NCBI RefSeq assembly: GCF_002245215.1
Contig: NZ_NPMR01000001.1
Location: 1 to 64,000 of the forward strand
DNA: 64,000 nucleotides
Direction of reading: 5' to 3'
Source of the DNA: Microbacterium sp. Yaish 1
GTDB taxonomy: Bacteria > Actinomycetota > Actinomycetes > Actinomycetales > Microbacteriaceae
Shown here: positions 43,729 through 52,687 of the stretch, one piece after another
Layout of the letters: every line of letters starts with the position of its first letter
How positions within the stretch are numbered: position 1 is the stretch's first letter
Notes under the pieces: model-generated
What the model saw: the letters and a program-made list of their open reading frames with translations, nothing else
Databases searched by the model: none
Told to the model about the DNA's origin: nothing
Made by a program: the position numbers and the translations under genes

Positions 43729-43923
43729 TCAGTAGTGCGGCGGAACGTCGTTCCGCATCCGCGCATCGTTCGGACCGGATGCCCCGGCCGCGCCCTCGGC
43801 GCCGGCCGGGGCATCCGTCGTCTCATCGGCCGCTGTCGGCTCGGCGGTGGTGCCCGGAGCCGCGGTCAATCGCGCGCGACGGCGACCGACGCGCTCCACC
43901 CGCTGCCGTTCAGTCGATGACAT
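43729..43923 (-). CDS. 64-aa conserved small protein
   Basis: Starts MSSTERQRVERVGRRRARL and ends DARMRNDVPPHY. A basic first third and an Ala/Thr/acidic linker lead to a C-terminal MRxDxPPHY motif that I recall as conserved in small actinobacterial proteins. Its ATG overlaps the end of the 1251-aa gene by 14 bp, so it is probably translated by coupling. Function unknown. Confidence 0.6.
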   Translation of the reverse strand: MSSTERQRVERVGRRRARLTAAPGTTAEPTAADETTDAPAGAEGAAGASGPNDARMRNDVPPHY

Positions 43924-46900
43924 CGAGCGGCTCAGTGCTCGCATCCGCGGTCGGCGCCTCGGGCTCGACGCCCAGGATCGCGGCGACCCGCGCGGCCACA
44001 CCGGCGGGGTCGCTGTAGAGGTCGAACGAGTGCACGCGGATGTAGTGCCATCCCAGCCGCCGCAGGATCTGCGGCCGCAGCCGGAGCGACTCGCGGAGCG
44101 ACTGTCCGATGGTCTCGGGGTCGCCCTCGACCACGACGGCCTTGCCGTCGCGCTGGGCGACCAGCGGCAGCAGTCCGCGGTATGCGACATCGACCGCGAC
44201 GCCGAGGCGGCGGAGGTTCTGCGCGAGAGCGAGCGTCAGGGGGTCGGCGAGGTCTTCGAGGCGGGCCTCGCGGGCGCGGGCTGCGATGCCCCCGAGGATC
44301 GACATGAGTGTGGCGGCGCCGTTCTCGAGGCGGCCGTCGTCGAACGCCGACGGCCGGATCGACGACACGATGACCATGGAGCGACGGGCGCGCGTCATGC
44401 CGACGGTGAGCAGCCGCTCGCCGTCGGGCCCGGAGAGCACGCCGAAGTCGCTCAGGACGCGCCCGTGGCGGGTGAGGCCGTATCCGAGCGAGAACACCAC
44501 GCGATCGCGACTCTCGGCGACCGACTCCTCGAGCCCGAGGACGGCGAACGGCTCGGCGGTCTCGCGACCGACGAACTCGGCGACATCCGATCGTCCGGCG
44601 AAAGCGGCCTCGACGGCGGCGCGGATGCGGAGGGCGTGCTTGGTCGACGCGGTGACGACCATCAGCGACTCGTTCGGCCGGTTGACCGCGTGCTCGACGA
44701 CGAGCGTCACCACGCGGGCGACCTCGGCATCGGGGCTCTCCACGGCACCGGAGTCGGGGTCGGGGGCACCGACCCCGCCCTCGACGTAGTCGACGCTGAG
44801 GCTGCCGCGTCCGAGGTACGAGCCGGCCCAGGGGAACGAGACGATCTCGCCGCCGTAGAAGGCCTCGTTGACGAGCTCCGCGAGGTCTTCGCCCCCTGCG
44901 CGGTAACTGCGCGTCAGGGTCTCGACCGGGACGATCTCGGCGAGCCGCTCGAAGACGCTGCGCTCTTCGGGGTCGACGACGGGCTCGTCGGAGGGATCGC
45001 GATCGGCGGCGATCTCGAACGGCGTCGGACGCTGCGTCACCGGGTCGCCGAACGCGACGACCTGACGCCCGCGGCGGAGCGCGGCAGCCGATTCGGCGAC
45101 GCTGAGCGCGCCGGCATCCGCCAGGATCACGACGTCGAAGGCGGGACGGGCGGGCAGCGCCGCGACCTCATAGGGTGATGCGATCCACACCGGGGCGAGG
45201 GTCCGAAGCAGTTTGGGGGCGACGGCGAGCAGCTCGGCGGCCGATGCTGTGCCTTCGCGCAGCGCCGACTTCAGCGCCGCGGTCTCGTCGGCCTCGTCGA
45301 CGATCGCGATCTTCCATCGCGTCGCGAGCTCGGCCGCGAGCTGCTGTCCCGCCGACGCCGCGTGAGCCTCGTCGACGAGGCGGAAGTCGCGTTCGAGCCG
45401 GTCGACGACGCTGGTGTTCGCGCCGAGCAGTGCACGGTCGCTGCGGAGCATCGTCTCGAGGGCGGACTGCCACCAGGCGAACTCGAACTCCGACGCGACG
45501 CGCTCCTCGGGAACGTGGCGCACGGAGAGCTCGGTCAGCAGACCCTCCAGACCCAGCGCGGCCAGCTCGCCGCGCAAGGTGGCGCGCTCGACGAGGTTGT
45601 CGAACACGTCGGAGTCGGCGGCGAGTCCGGCGAGGATCCGCACGAGCTCGGGGATCGGCGTCGCGAGCAGGTCGTGTCCGGGACCGAGTACCCGGGAGAG
45701 CTCGCCGAGATCGGCGTCGACGCGCTGCCACGAGGTCGCGACGGCGTCGAGGCCCGCGGGGATCTCGGGCACGACGCCCACCTCGGCGAGGCGCTGCCAC
45801 TGCTCGCGCTGCTTCTGCACACGCACGAGGGCGTCGTGCATGTCGGTGACGTGCATCCCGGGACGCACGTACTCCTTCGCGAGGCGGCGCAGCCGGCGGC
45901 GGGTGGCGCCGTTCATCTCCGGTGTGTCGCGGCGCGTCGAGTGCGCCTCGATGAGATCGCCGAGCGGGCGCTCGAAGACGGTCAGGCTGAATCGGTCGAG
46001 CGAGGCGCGGATGCCCTGCAGCAGACGGATGTAGGCGCCGAGCTCGGCGAGCGTCGTGAACGGCCGCATCCGGGTCTGCCCGATGAGCTCGTACCCGCGC
46101 TCGAGGATCTCGGGGATCTCGGTGCGGTGCAGACGTCCCGCCAGAGCGTGCGCGGCTCGTGCCTGCTCGGTCGTCTCGAACGCCACGCCGTACCAGGGCG
46201 AGTCGTCGGGACCGAATCGGAACTCCCCCAGCCGCGCGGCGGTCGCGAGCGATGCGGCCGCTTCGGCGCGACGGGTCGAGAGGCGCTGGAGGGTTGCAGC
46301 ATCGAAGCGCGTGGCAGCCGAAGGCTGCGGGGACTCGGCGGCGATCGTCGTCAGCTTCTGCAGCACTTCGAGCGGCGAGACGCCGAGCATCGGATGCCGC
46401 TGCGTCAGCGAGACGCGATAGTCGCGCAGCACCGTGCGCAGGCGCACCAGCGCGTCGTCGATCTCGCCCATCTTCGGGTGCTGCGCCTTCTCGTTCCGGG
46501 CGATCGCGCGGATGAGGTCACGGTGCACGCCACGCGGCGAGACGGCGAGCCCGGGCAGCCCGATGCCGGCGAGGCGGTGGCGGACACCCTCCAGAGTGGA
46601 ACGGCGGGCGCTGACCACGAGGACGCGCTTTCCGCGCCGGACCAGCTCGCCGACGGCGTTGATGATCGTCTGCGTGCCCCCCGTGCCGGGGAGCGTGTGC
46701 ACGACGAGCGACTGCCCGGCGACGATCCGGTCGAGGACGCCTTCCTGCTCCGCGTCGGCGTCGAGCAGCAGTCGGTCGGATGCCGGCGGGCGGTCGTCCG
46801 ACGGGACGGCGTCGGGCACCGGGTACCGCGTCGCGACCAGCGCGCGGTCGTCCTCGTGACCCGCGAGCGCATTGAGCACCGGCACGTCGAGGTCGGCGGC

Positions 46901-47665
46901 GTCGCGTTCCGCGCGGGCGGCGACATCGGCGAACGTCGAGACGATCAGGCGCGGCTGCACGGTGAACGTGTCGACGTGGGCGGTCAGGGCGCGCAGGTGG
47001 TCGATGACCGGCTGCGGCTTGAAGACGCCGCCGTCGTACGCGAGCGCGGCGAGCCCGCGTCGGTCGAGGTCGATGCCGAAATGCGTGCGGGCGATCTCGA
47101 CGAGTTCGGGGTTGACCGAGAAGGAGCCGTGGAGCTTGAGATCGAAGTCACCGTGATGACGGCGGATGGCGAGCGGTCGCAAAAGGACGGGCGCGTTGTA
47201 GGTGAGGCCCCCGGCACGCCACGAGGCGAACCCGACGCCGAGGTGGACCGTGTCGAGGCCGCGCGTCGTGCGGAGCTCGACGTCTTTCGCGGTGATGCGC
47301 CCGGCGGCGAGCCGTGCGGTGCGCAGCGCGACCTCGTCGCGGAAGAGGTTCGACAGGAGCGTCGACCGGCCGGTGATGAACTGGGGCAGGCTCCCCGGAT
47401 GGGCCTTGGTGATGTCGATGCCGACATCGTCGGACGCGATGTAGTGCAGCAGCGTCGAGCGGCCGCCGAGCCGAGCCGCCTGCACGCGGATGCGTTCGCG
47501 CTCCGGGTCGGCCACGTGCGCGACGGCGACGTCCTCTTCGGCGACATCGAGCTGCGCCGGGGTCACCGATTCGACCCGAACCTCGTCGGCTGCGTCCGGA
47601 CGGACGGCTCCTCGATCTCCTCGCCACACAGCACACACCCTAAGCGGCGCGACCGCATCCGACAC
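43910..47665 (-). CDS. helicase-like protein with degenerate ATPase motifs and C-terminal MTES_1575-type nuclease domain
   Basis: A 1251-aa protein with the architecture of SF1 (Upf1-like) helicases, but motif I reads LPGTGGTQT (325-333) with G330 in place of the catalytic Lys, and motif II reads VILADAGAL in place of DEA. Motif III-like VVAFGDPVTQRP and VI-like VGMTRARRSMVIV are kept. The last ~90 residues (VDVAYRGLLPLVAQRDGKAV, RRLGWHYIRVHS) form a restriction-endonuclease-like domain of the type named after M. testaceum MTES_1575. Role unknown. The GTG start is uncertain because an overlapping frame carries a CxxC N-terminus. Confidence 0.75.
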   Translation of the reverse strand: MSDAVAPLRVCAVWRGDRGAVRPDAADEVRVESVTPAQLDVAEEDVAVAHVADPERERIRVQAARLGGRSTLLHYIASDDVGIDITKAHPGSLPQFITGRSTLLSNLFRDEVALRTARLAAGRITAKDVELRTTRGLDTVHLGVGFASWRAGGLTYNAPVLLRPLAIRRHHGDFDLKLHGSFSVNPELVEIARTHFGIDLDRRGLAALAYDGGVFKPQPVIDHLRALTAHVDTFTVQPRLIVSTFADVAARAERDAADLDVPVLNALAGHEDDRALVATRYPVPDAVPSDDRPPASDRLLLDADAEQEGVLDRIVAGQSLVVHTLPGTGGTQTIINAVGELVRRGKRVLVVSARRSTLEGVRHRLAGIGLPGLAVSPRGVHRDLIRAIARNEKAQHPKMGEIDDALVRLRTVLRDYRVSLTQRHPMLGVSPLEVLQKLTTIAAESPQPSAATRFDAATLQRLSTRRAEAAASLATAARLGEFRFGPDDSPWYGVAFETTEQARAAHALAGRLHRTEIPEILERGYELIGQTRMRPFTTLAELGAYIRLLQGIRASLDRFSLTVFERPLGDLIEAHSTRRDTPEMNGATRRRLRRLAKEYVRPGMHVTDMHDALVRVQKQREQWQRLAEVGVVPEIPAGLDAVATSWQRVDADLGELSRVLGPGHDLLATPIPELVRILAGLAADSDVFDNLVERATLRGELAALGLEGLLTELSVRHVPEERVASEFEFAWWQSALETMLRSDRALLGANTSVVDRLERDFRLVDEAHAASAGQQLAAELATRWKIAIVDEADETAALKSALREGTASAAELLAVAPKLLRTLAPVWIASPYEVAALPARPAFDVVILADAGALSVAESAAALRRGRQVVAFGDPVTQRPTPFEIAADRDPSDEPVVDPEERSVFERLAEIVPVETLTRSYRAGGEDLAELVNEAFYGGEIVSFPWAGSYLGRGSLSVDYVEGGVGAPDPDSGAVESPDAEVARVVTLVVEHAVNRPNESLMVVTASTKHALRIRAAVEAAFAGRSDVAEFVGRETAEPFAVLGLEESVAESRDRVVFSLGYGLTRHGRVLSDFGVLSGPDGERLLTVGMTRARRSMVIVSSIRPSAFDDGRLENGAATLMSILGGIAARAREARLEDLADPLTLALAQNLRRLGVAVDVAYRGLLPLVAQRDGKAVVVEGDPETIGQSLRESLRLRPQILRRLGWHYIRVHSFDLYSDPAGVAARVAAILGVEPEAPTADASTEPLDVID

Positions 47666-47804
47666 TCAGGCGCCGCCGAGTTTCGCGCTATTGCCGACAC
47701 GCCGGAAGATCGGCGGTTCCTCCCCGGCCTTCCCGACGGTGACCCCCTCCACCGGTTCGCTACCGCCACCCGTCGTACGCGAGGCCGCCCGGGATGATGG
47801 AGCC

Positions 47805-48326
47805 ATGATCGACGCAGCTTTCGCGGTGCACCCCACGCCGATCGGCGACGCCCTCCTCGTGGTGACCGGGACCGGCCTGGCGCACCTCGACATCCTCGAC
47901 CGCCCCGCCGACATCGCACTCGTCGATCTCGCTGTCGTGCTCGGAGCATTGCCGGTGCACGATCCCGGCGCGACCGCCGATGCGGCTGCAGAGCTCGACG
48001 CCTACTTCGCGGGCCGGTTGCAGCGCTTCCGGACCCCCGTCGACTGGCTGCTCGCTCCGGCCGGATTCGCGCGCGAGGCGCTGCGCGCCGTCTGCGACGT
48101 CCCGTACGGCGAGGTCGCGACGTACGGCGAGATCGCGATCGCCGCCGGCTCGCCGCGTGCGCACCGTGCCGTCGGCTCGGCGTGTGCGCGGACGCCGATC
48201 TCGATCGTCGTGCCCGCTCACCGCGTGGTCCGCAGCGACGGATCGACCGGCGAGTACGGCGGCCACCCCGAACGCAAACGCTTCCTGCTCGACCTCGAGA
48301 GCGATGCAGGCTCCGGCCGCGTGTAG
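47805..48326 (+). CDS. alkyltransferase-like protein (MGMT fold, catalytic Cys replaced by Ala)
   Basis: A 173-aa homologue of methylated-DNA-protein-cysteine methyltransferase with both domains. The HTH and arginine-finger part (VPYGEVATYGEIA, SPRAHRAVGSA) are intact, but the active site that should read PCHRV is PAHRV, Ala138 (codon GCT at 48216-48218). It cannot accept an alkyl group. Like Atl proteins it may bind alkylguanine and flag it for nucleotide excision repair. Divergent from the helicase-nuclease-like gene; followed by a strong terminator. Confidence 0.85.
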   Translation: MIDAAFAVHPTPIGDALLVVTGTGLAHLDILDRPADIALVDLAVVLGALPVHDPGATADAAAELDAYFAGRLQRFRTPVDWLLAPAGFAREALRAVCDVPYGEVATYGEIAIAAGSPRAHRAVGSACARTPISIVVPAHRVVRSDGSTGEYGGHPERKRFLLDLESDAGSGRV

Positions 48327-48336
48327 GCCGCGCCGG

Positions 48337-48378
48337 AACGACGACGGCCCCGGGCAGCGCACGCCCGGGGCCGTCGTT
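48337..48378. terminator. terminator between convergent genes
   Basis: AACGACGACGGCCCCGGGC pairs with GCCCGGGGCCGTCGTT over at least 16 bp with a 7-nt loop. It lies between the alkyltransferase-like gene and the convergent symporter operon. Confidence 0.8.
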
Positions 48379-48399
48379 CGATCGGCGGTGTCACTCCCC

Positions 48400-50037
48400 C
48401 TAGTGATCGACCGCCTTCTCGGCACCGTGCCCGGTGAGGGATCGCACATCCATCTCGGCGGCCTTGAGCGGGTCCTCCTGGCGGCGCTCGGTGACCGAGC
48501 CGAGCCAGCCGAGGAAGAAGCCCAGCGGGATCGAGACGATGCCCGGATTGTTCAGGGGCCAGATCGCCGTACCGACGTTCTTGAACACGCTCGTCTCGGT
48601 GCCCCAGAACACCGGCGACAGGACGATGAGGATGATGGCCGCGGCCAGGCCGCCGTACATGCTCCACACCGCGCCGCGCGTGGTGAACTTCCGCCAGAAC
48701 AGCGAGTAGATGATCGTCGGCAGGTTCGCCGACGCAGCGACGGCGAACGCCAGGGCGACGAGGAAGGCGACGTTCTGTCCCTGCACACCGATACCGCCGA
48801 CGATCGCGAGGATGCCGATCACGATCACCGTGCGACGGGCGACCTTGACCTCGCCGTCCGGCGGCACATCGCCCTTCTTGACGACGTTCGCGTAGATGTC
48901 GTGCGCGAACGAGGCCGCCGCCGTGATGGTGAGACCCGCCACGACCGCGAGGATCGTCGCGAACGCCACCGCCGAGATGAAGCCGAGCAGCAGGGGGCCG
49001 CCCAGCTCGAGGGCCAGCAGCGGGGCCGCGGAGTTGACGCCGCCGGGCGCCGATGCGATGCGCTCGGGGCCCACGAGCGCACCCGCGCCGTAGCCCAGGA
49101 CGAGGGTGAGGAGATAGAACAGGCCGATGAGCCAGATCGCCCACACGACCGAGCGCCGGGCCTCCTTCGCGGTGGGCACCGTGTAGAAGCGCATGAGCAC
49201 GTGCGGCAGGCCCGCGGTTCCGAGGACGAGCGCCACGGCGAGCGAGATGAAGTCCCACGGGTTGGCGCCGTACTGCAGGCCGGGCCCCAGGATCGCCTCG
49301 CCCTTCGGCGACGCGGCGACCGCGCTCTCGAGAAGCGTGTTGAGGTTGAACCCGTTGATCGCCAGCACCCAGATCGTCATGACGAGCGCGCCGCCGATGA
49401 GGAGGAACGCCTTGACGATCTGCACCCAGGTCGTGCCCTTCATGCCGCCGATCAGCACGTAGACGATCATCAGCACGCCGACGACGGCGACCACGATCGA
49501 CTGGCCGACCTGCTCGGTGATGCCGAGCAGCAGCGAGACGAGCCCGCCGGCGCCCGCCATCTGCGCGAGCAGATAGAAGAAGCACACCGCGAGCGTCGTG
49601 ATCGCGGCCGCCATGCGCACCGGCGTCTGCTTCAGCCGGAACGACAGCACGTCCGCCATCGTGAACTTGCCGGTGTTCCGCATCAGCTCGGCAACGAGCA
49701 GCAGGGCGACGAGCCACGCCACGAGGAATCCGATGGAGTACAGGAACCCGTCGTATCCGTTGATCGCGATCGCGCCGCAGATGCCGAGGAAGGATGCCGC
49801 CGACAGATAGTCGCCCGCGATCGCGAAGCCGTTCTGCGGACCGGTGAACGAGCGGCCCGCGGCGTAGTAGTCGGCGGCGGTCTTGTTGTTGCGGCTGGCG
49901 CGGATGACGATGAACAGCGTCACCGCGACGAACGCGCCGAAGATCGAGATGTTCAGCACCGGGTTGTTGTCGACGGTCTCGCCCGCCGCGACGACGGCAG
50001 CTCCGACGCTGTTCACCGCTTCCCAGAATCCGTTCAC
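48400..50037 (-). CDS. cation/acetate symporter family protein (SSS)
   Basis: A 545-aa sodium:solute symporter with about 13 helices. N-terminal YYAAGRSFTGPQNGFAIAGDYLSAASFLG and ADVLSFRL are typical of ActP-type monocarboxylate carriers. Its GTG start overlaps the stop of the DUF485 gene as GTGA. The DUF485-ActP pair is the classic acetate permease arrangement; pyruvate or propionate are alternatives. Confidence 0.92.
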   Translation of the reverse strand: MNGFWEAVNSVGAAVVAAGETVDNNPVLNISIFGAFVAVTLFIVIRASRNNKTAADYYAAGRSFTGPQNGFAIAGDYLSAASFLGICGAIAINGYDGFLYSIGFLVAWLVALLLVAELMRNTGKFTMADVLSFRLKQTPVRMAAAITTLAVCFFYLLAQMAGAGGLVSLLLGITEQVGQSIVVAVVGVLMIVYVLIGGMKGTTWVQIVKAFLLIGGALVMTIWVLAINGFNLNTLLESAVAASPKGEAILGPGLQYGANPWDFISLAVALVLGTAGLPHVLMRFYTVPTAKEARRSVVWAIWLIGLFYLLTLVLGYGAGALVGPERIASAPGGVNSAAPLLALELGGPLLLGFISAVAFATILAVVAGLTITAAASFAHDIYANVVKKGDVPPDGEVKVARRTVIVIGILAIVGGIGVQGQNVAFLVALAFAVAASANLPTIIYSLFWRKFTTRGAVWSMYGGLAAAIILIVLSPVFWGTETSVFKNVGTAIWPLNNPGIVSIPLGFFLGWLGSVTERRQEDPLKAAEMDVRSLTGHGAEKAVDH

Positions 50038-50384
50038 GACCCTGCCTCCTGCCGCTCGAGATCGTGCCGGATCGACGCCGAGATCGGGTCGAGCTTGTGA
50101 TTGGCGTACCAGACGTAGCCCATGGTGATCGCGAACGTCGTCACGAACTGGCCGAGTCCGAACAGCAGACCCACGGTGATGTCACCCCAGACGCGCTGGG
50201 CCATGAAGTCGGTCGCGAACGACGACAGCAGCACGTAGACGAAGTACCAGACGAGGAAGACGATCGTGAGGGGCCACACGAAGCTGCGGTGTTTGCGCTT
50301 GAGCTCCTGGAACGGCGCCGACTCTTCGACGGCGACGTAATCCACCGCGCCGGGAGGCGGCGAGTGGGTGGGCGATGCGGACAT
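50034..50384 (-). CDS. DUF485 membrane protein, symporter partner
   Basis: A 116-aa two-helix membrane protein. The DUF485 signature is FQELKRKHRSFVWPLTIVFL, with the second helix GQFVTTFAITMGYVWYAN. It is almost always encoded directly before ActP-type symporters, as here (4-bp GTGA overlap). ATG 50384 has GGAGG 4 nt upstream. Confidence 0.9.
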   Translation of the reverse strand: MSASPTHSPPPGAVDYVAVEESAPFQELKRKHRSFVWPLTIVFLVWYFVYVLLSSFATDFMAQRVWGDITVGLLFGLGQFVTTFAITMGYVWYANHKLDPISASIRHDLERQEAGS

Positions 50385-50506
50385 GTGGCCTCCTTGCCTC
50401 ATGGTGAGCAGCTCTCCGGCGGTCGTCGTCGTCGAGCGACCGCGATGGTAGGGTCGACGCTACGAAAGGCGGCAACGAGGCCGTCACCCCCGGAAGTAGG
50501 TAGTGC

Positions 50507-51364
50507 GTGACGGCACTGGCGGCACCCGAGAACGACGCGCAGCTGGTCTCTCGCGCGGTGGACGACCTCGCGCGCAGCACACGCTTTCCCGTCGTCTTCG
50601 GCGGCCTCGAGAGCCAGGGCTCGGTTCACGTCACCGCGATCGCCGGAGCGCGGTCCCATTCGATCGACGACCTGGTGGTGAGGATCGGCCGCGGGCTGGG
50701 CGGCGCCGCGATGGTCGAGAAGCGCCCGCGCCTCGCCCTCGATTACCGCACCGCGCGCACCATCACGCACGACTACGATCGGGCGATCCTCGGCGAGGGG
50801 ATCTCCACGCTCTTCGCGGTCCCGATCGTGACCGATGGCCGAGCCCGCGGAGTGCTGTACTGCGGTTCGTGGTCGCAGGCTCCCGTCGGCGACCTCGTCG
50901 CACGGCCGGCGTTCCGCGCGGCCGACGCGATCAGTACCGAGCTGCGCATCCGCGACGAGGTGCAGCGACGGCTCGCCCTGGCTCCGACTCCCGAGGCGGC
51001 GACGGGACTGTCCGCCGCGGCCCGTGAAGACCTTCGCGAGAGCTTCGCCGAGCTGCGGAGCATCGCGGCGACCGTCGACGACGCCGACCTGCGGGCGCGT
51101 CTCGCCGCGGTCGAGCGCCGCCTGACGACGGTCGCGGGCGACGGAGCGACCTCGGCGAAGGATGCCGACGTGCAGCTCTCGCCGCGCGAGCTCGACGTGC
51201 TGGCGTGCTGCGCCCTCGGCTCGACGAACGCCGAGATCGGGGCGGCGCTCAGCCTGAAGGAGGGCACCGTGAAGTCGTACCTTCAGGCCGCGATGGCCAA
51301 GCTCGATGCCTCGACGCGGCACGCCGCCGTTGCCCGCGCTCGGCGCCTCGGTCTGCTGCCCTGA
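50507..51364 (+). CDS. GAF-LuxR transcriptional regulator
   Basis: A 285-aa regulator: GAF sensor domain (about 20-150; TLFAVPIVTDGRARGVLYCG), a helical linker, and a C-terminal LuxR HTH (LSPRELDVLACCALGSTNAEIG, KEGTVKSYLQAAMAKL). Divergent from the DUF485-symporter operon across 122 bp, so the operon is its likely target. GTG start. A TAGGGT near 50450 may be its -10 box. Confidence 0.88.
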   Translation: MTALAAPENDAQLVSRAVDDLARSTRFPVVFGGLESQGSVHVTAIAGARSHSIDDLVVRIGRGLGGAAMVEKRPRLALDYRTARTITHDYDRAILGEGISTLFAVPIVTDGRARGVLYCGSWSQAPVGDLVARPAFRAADAISTELRIRDEVQRRLALAPTPEAATGLSAAAREDLRESFAELRSIAATVDDADLRARLAAVERRLTTVAGDGATSAKDADVQLSPRELDVLACCALGSTNAEIGAALSLKEGTVKSYLQAAMAKLDASTRHAAVARARRLGLLP

Positions 51365-51376
51365 CCGCCGCCGGGC

Positions 51377-52561
51377 TCACGCGGCGATGCGCAGGCGGCC
51401 GCGGTGCTCCTCGATGACCGCGGCGTACTCGGCGATCATCCGGTCACGACCCAGTCGGCTGCGAGCGGCGAGCGCGGCGGCGGTGAAACCCCCGCGTTCG
51501 TCGGCGGCACGGCGCCAGCCGGCGGCGACCGCGTCGGGGGCACGCGGGGTGACGATGCCGATCCCCGCGACGAGGCGGGCCGCGTCGCCGACATCCGTCG
51601 TCACCGGCACCGCGCCGCTCGCCGCGCCCTCCAGGAGGCAGAGCGGCGCCGCCTCGCCGAAGGCGCTCGTAAGCGCCACGACGTCCGCCGCCCGGTAGAT
51701 CGCGGGCATGTCATCGCGGATGCCCAGGGCGTGCACGCGGTCGTCGCCCACGGCGGAGAGCATCTCGAGCAGGCGGGGGTTCTCGCGCGTCATCCCCGCG
51801 CCGCACATGACGTAGTGCGCATCCGGCACCATCCGTCGGTGCGCCGCGACCGACCGCAGGAAGAGGTCGGGGTCCTTCATCGCGTCGAACCGGGCCGCAT
51901 AGGCGACGACGACCGCTTCCTCGGGGATGCCGAGCTCGCGGCGCACCGGGTCGCCGCCGCGGGTGATGGCCGGGCGGAAGCGCGAGAGGTCGATGCCGTT
52001 GTCCACGACGTGGCGTCGCGCGCTGCCGAGGAGCGGCGCGTACGCGGCATCCGTCGACCGCGCGCATGACACCGCCGCCGTGACGATTCCGCGCCGGACG
52101 CCCTCGCCGAGCCACGCGAGAGCGTCGCCGGAGTGCTCGGGATCGGAGCGATGGAGGCAGGTCACGACGGGCCGAGCGGGCATCATCATGGCATCGTCGA
52201 GCGCGAGCAGCAGTCCGAGCGGCTGCTCCTTGAGCGTGAGCACGACGTCCGCTGCGGCGATCGCCCGCGACGCCGCCCGGAGCTGGCGCGATGAGTACGC
52301 GTGCGGCGCATGCGGCACCGCCCCCGCCGTCTTTCCCAGCGAGGTGACCGCGATCCCCGCCGACCGCAGCGAGCGATAGCGCGGATCAGCGGCCATATGC
52401 TGCACCGTGGACTCGCGCCTGGCCCGCGACGCGATCGCGAGCACACCGTGGTGCTGTTCGCCCCGCTCGTGGAGGCCGGCGACGACGTCGCTGTGGAGGA
52501 TCCGAGCCCCGCCGGCGAAGAAGCCCTCGGTGAGGGAGAGGACGCGAAGCGGAGCGCTCAT
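51377..52561 (-). CDS. GT4-type glycosyltransferase
   Basis: A 394-aa GT-B glycosyltransferase. N-terminal acceptor domain starts LSLTEGFFAGGARILHS; the C-terminal donor domain has VVVAYAARFDAMKDPDLFLRSV and the EX7E-like segment FGEAAPLCLLEGAASG. It transfers a sugar to an unknown glycan or lipid. Single gene, convergent with the regulator. Confidence 0.88.
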   Translation of the reverse strand: MSAPLRVLSLTEGFFAGGARILHSDVVAGLHERGEQHHGVLAIASRARRESTVQHMAADPRYRSLRSAGIAVTSLGKTAGAVPHAPHAYSSRQLRAASRAIAAADVVLTLKEQPLGLLLALDDAMMMPARPVVTCLHRSDPEHSGDALAWLGEGVRRGIVTAAVSCARSTDAAYAPLLGSARRHVVDNGIDLSRFRPAITRGGDPVRRELGIPEEAVVVAYAARFDAMKDPDLFLRSVAAHRRMVPDAHYVMCGAGMTRENPRLLEMLSAVGDDRVHALGIRDDMPAIYRAADVVALTSAFGEAAPLCLLEGAASGAVPVTTDVGDAARLVAGIGIVTPRAPDAVAAGWRRAADERGGFTAAALAARSRLGRDRMIAEYAAVIEEHRGRLRIAA

Positions 52562-52687
52562 TCAGGACCTTCGGGATCGACGCGGCGGGTGCGATCCATC
52601 GTGCGGCAACGCCCGCCCGCGGCGAGTGAACCGCGGACGAGCGTTGCGTGAACGAACGGCGCCGGAGGCCGGTCCCGAAAGCCGGGC

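Noticed and set aside
45362..47797. An 811-codon plus-strand frame opposite the pseudo-helicase
   Set aside because: Composition is Arg/Glu/Gly-rich without motifs and it is antisense to a protein with clear helicase and nuclease motifs.
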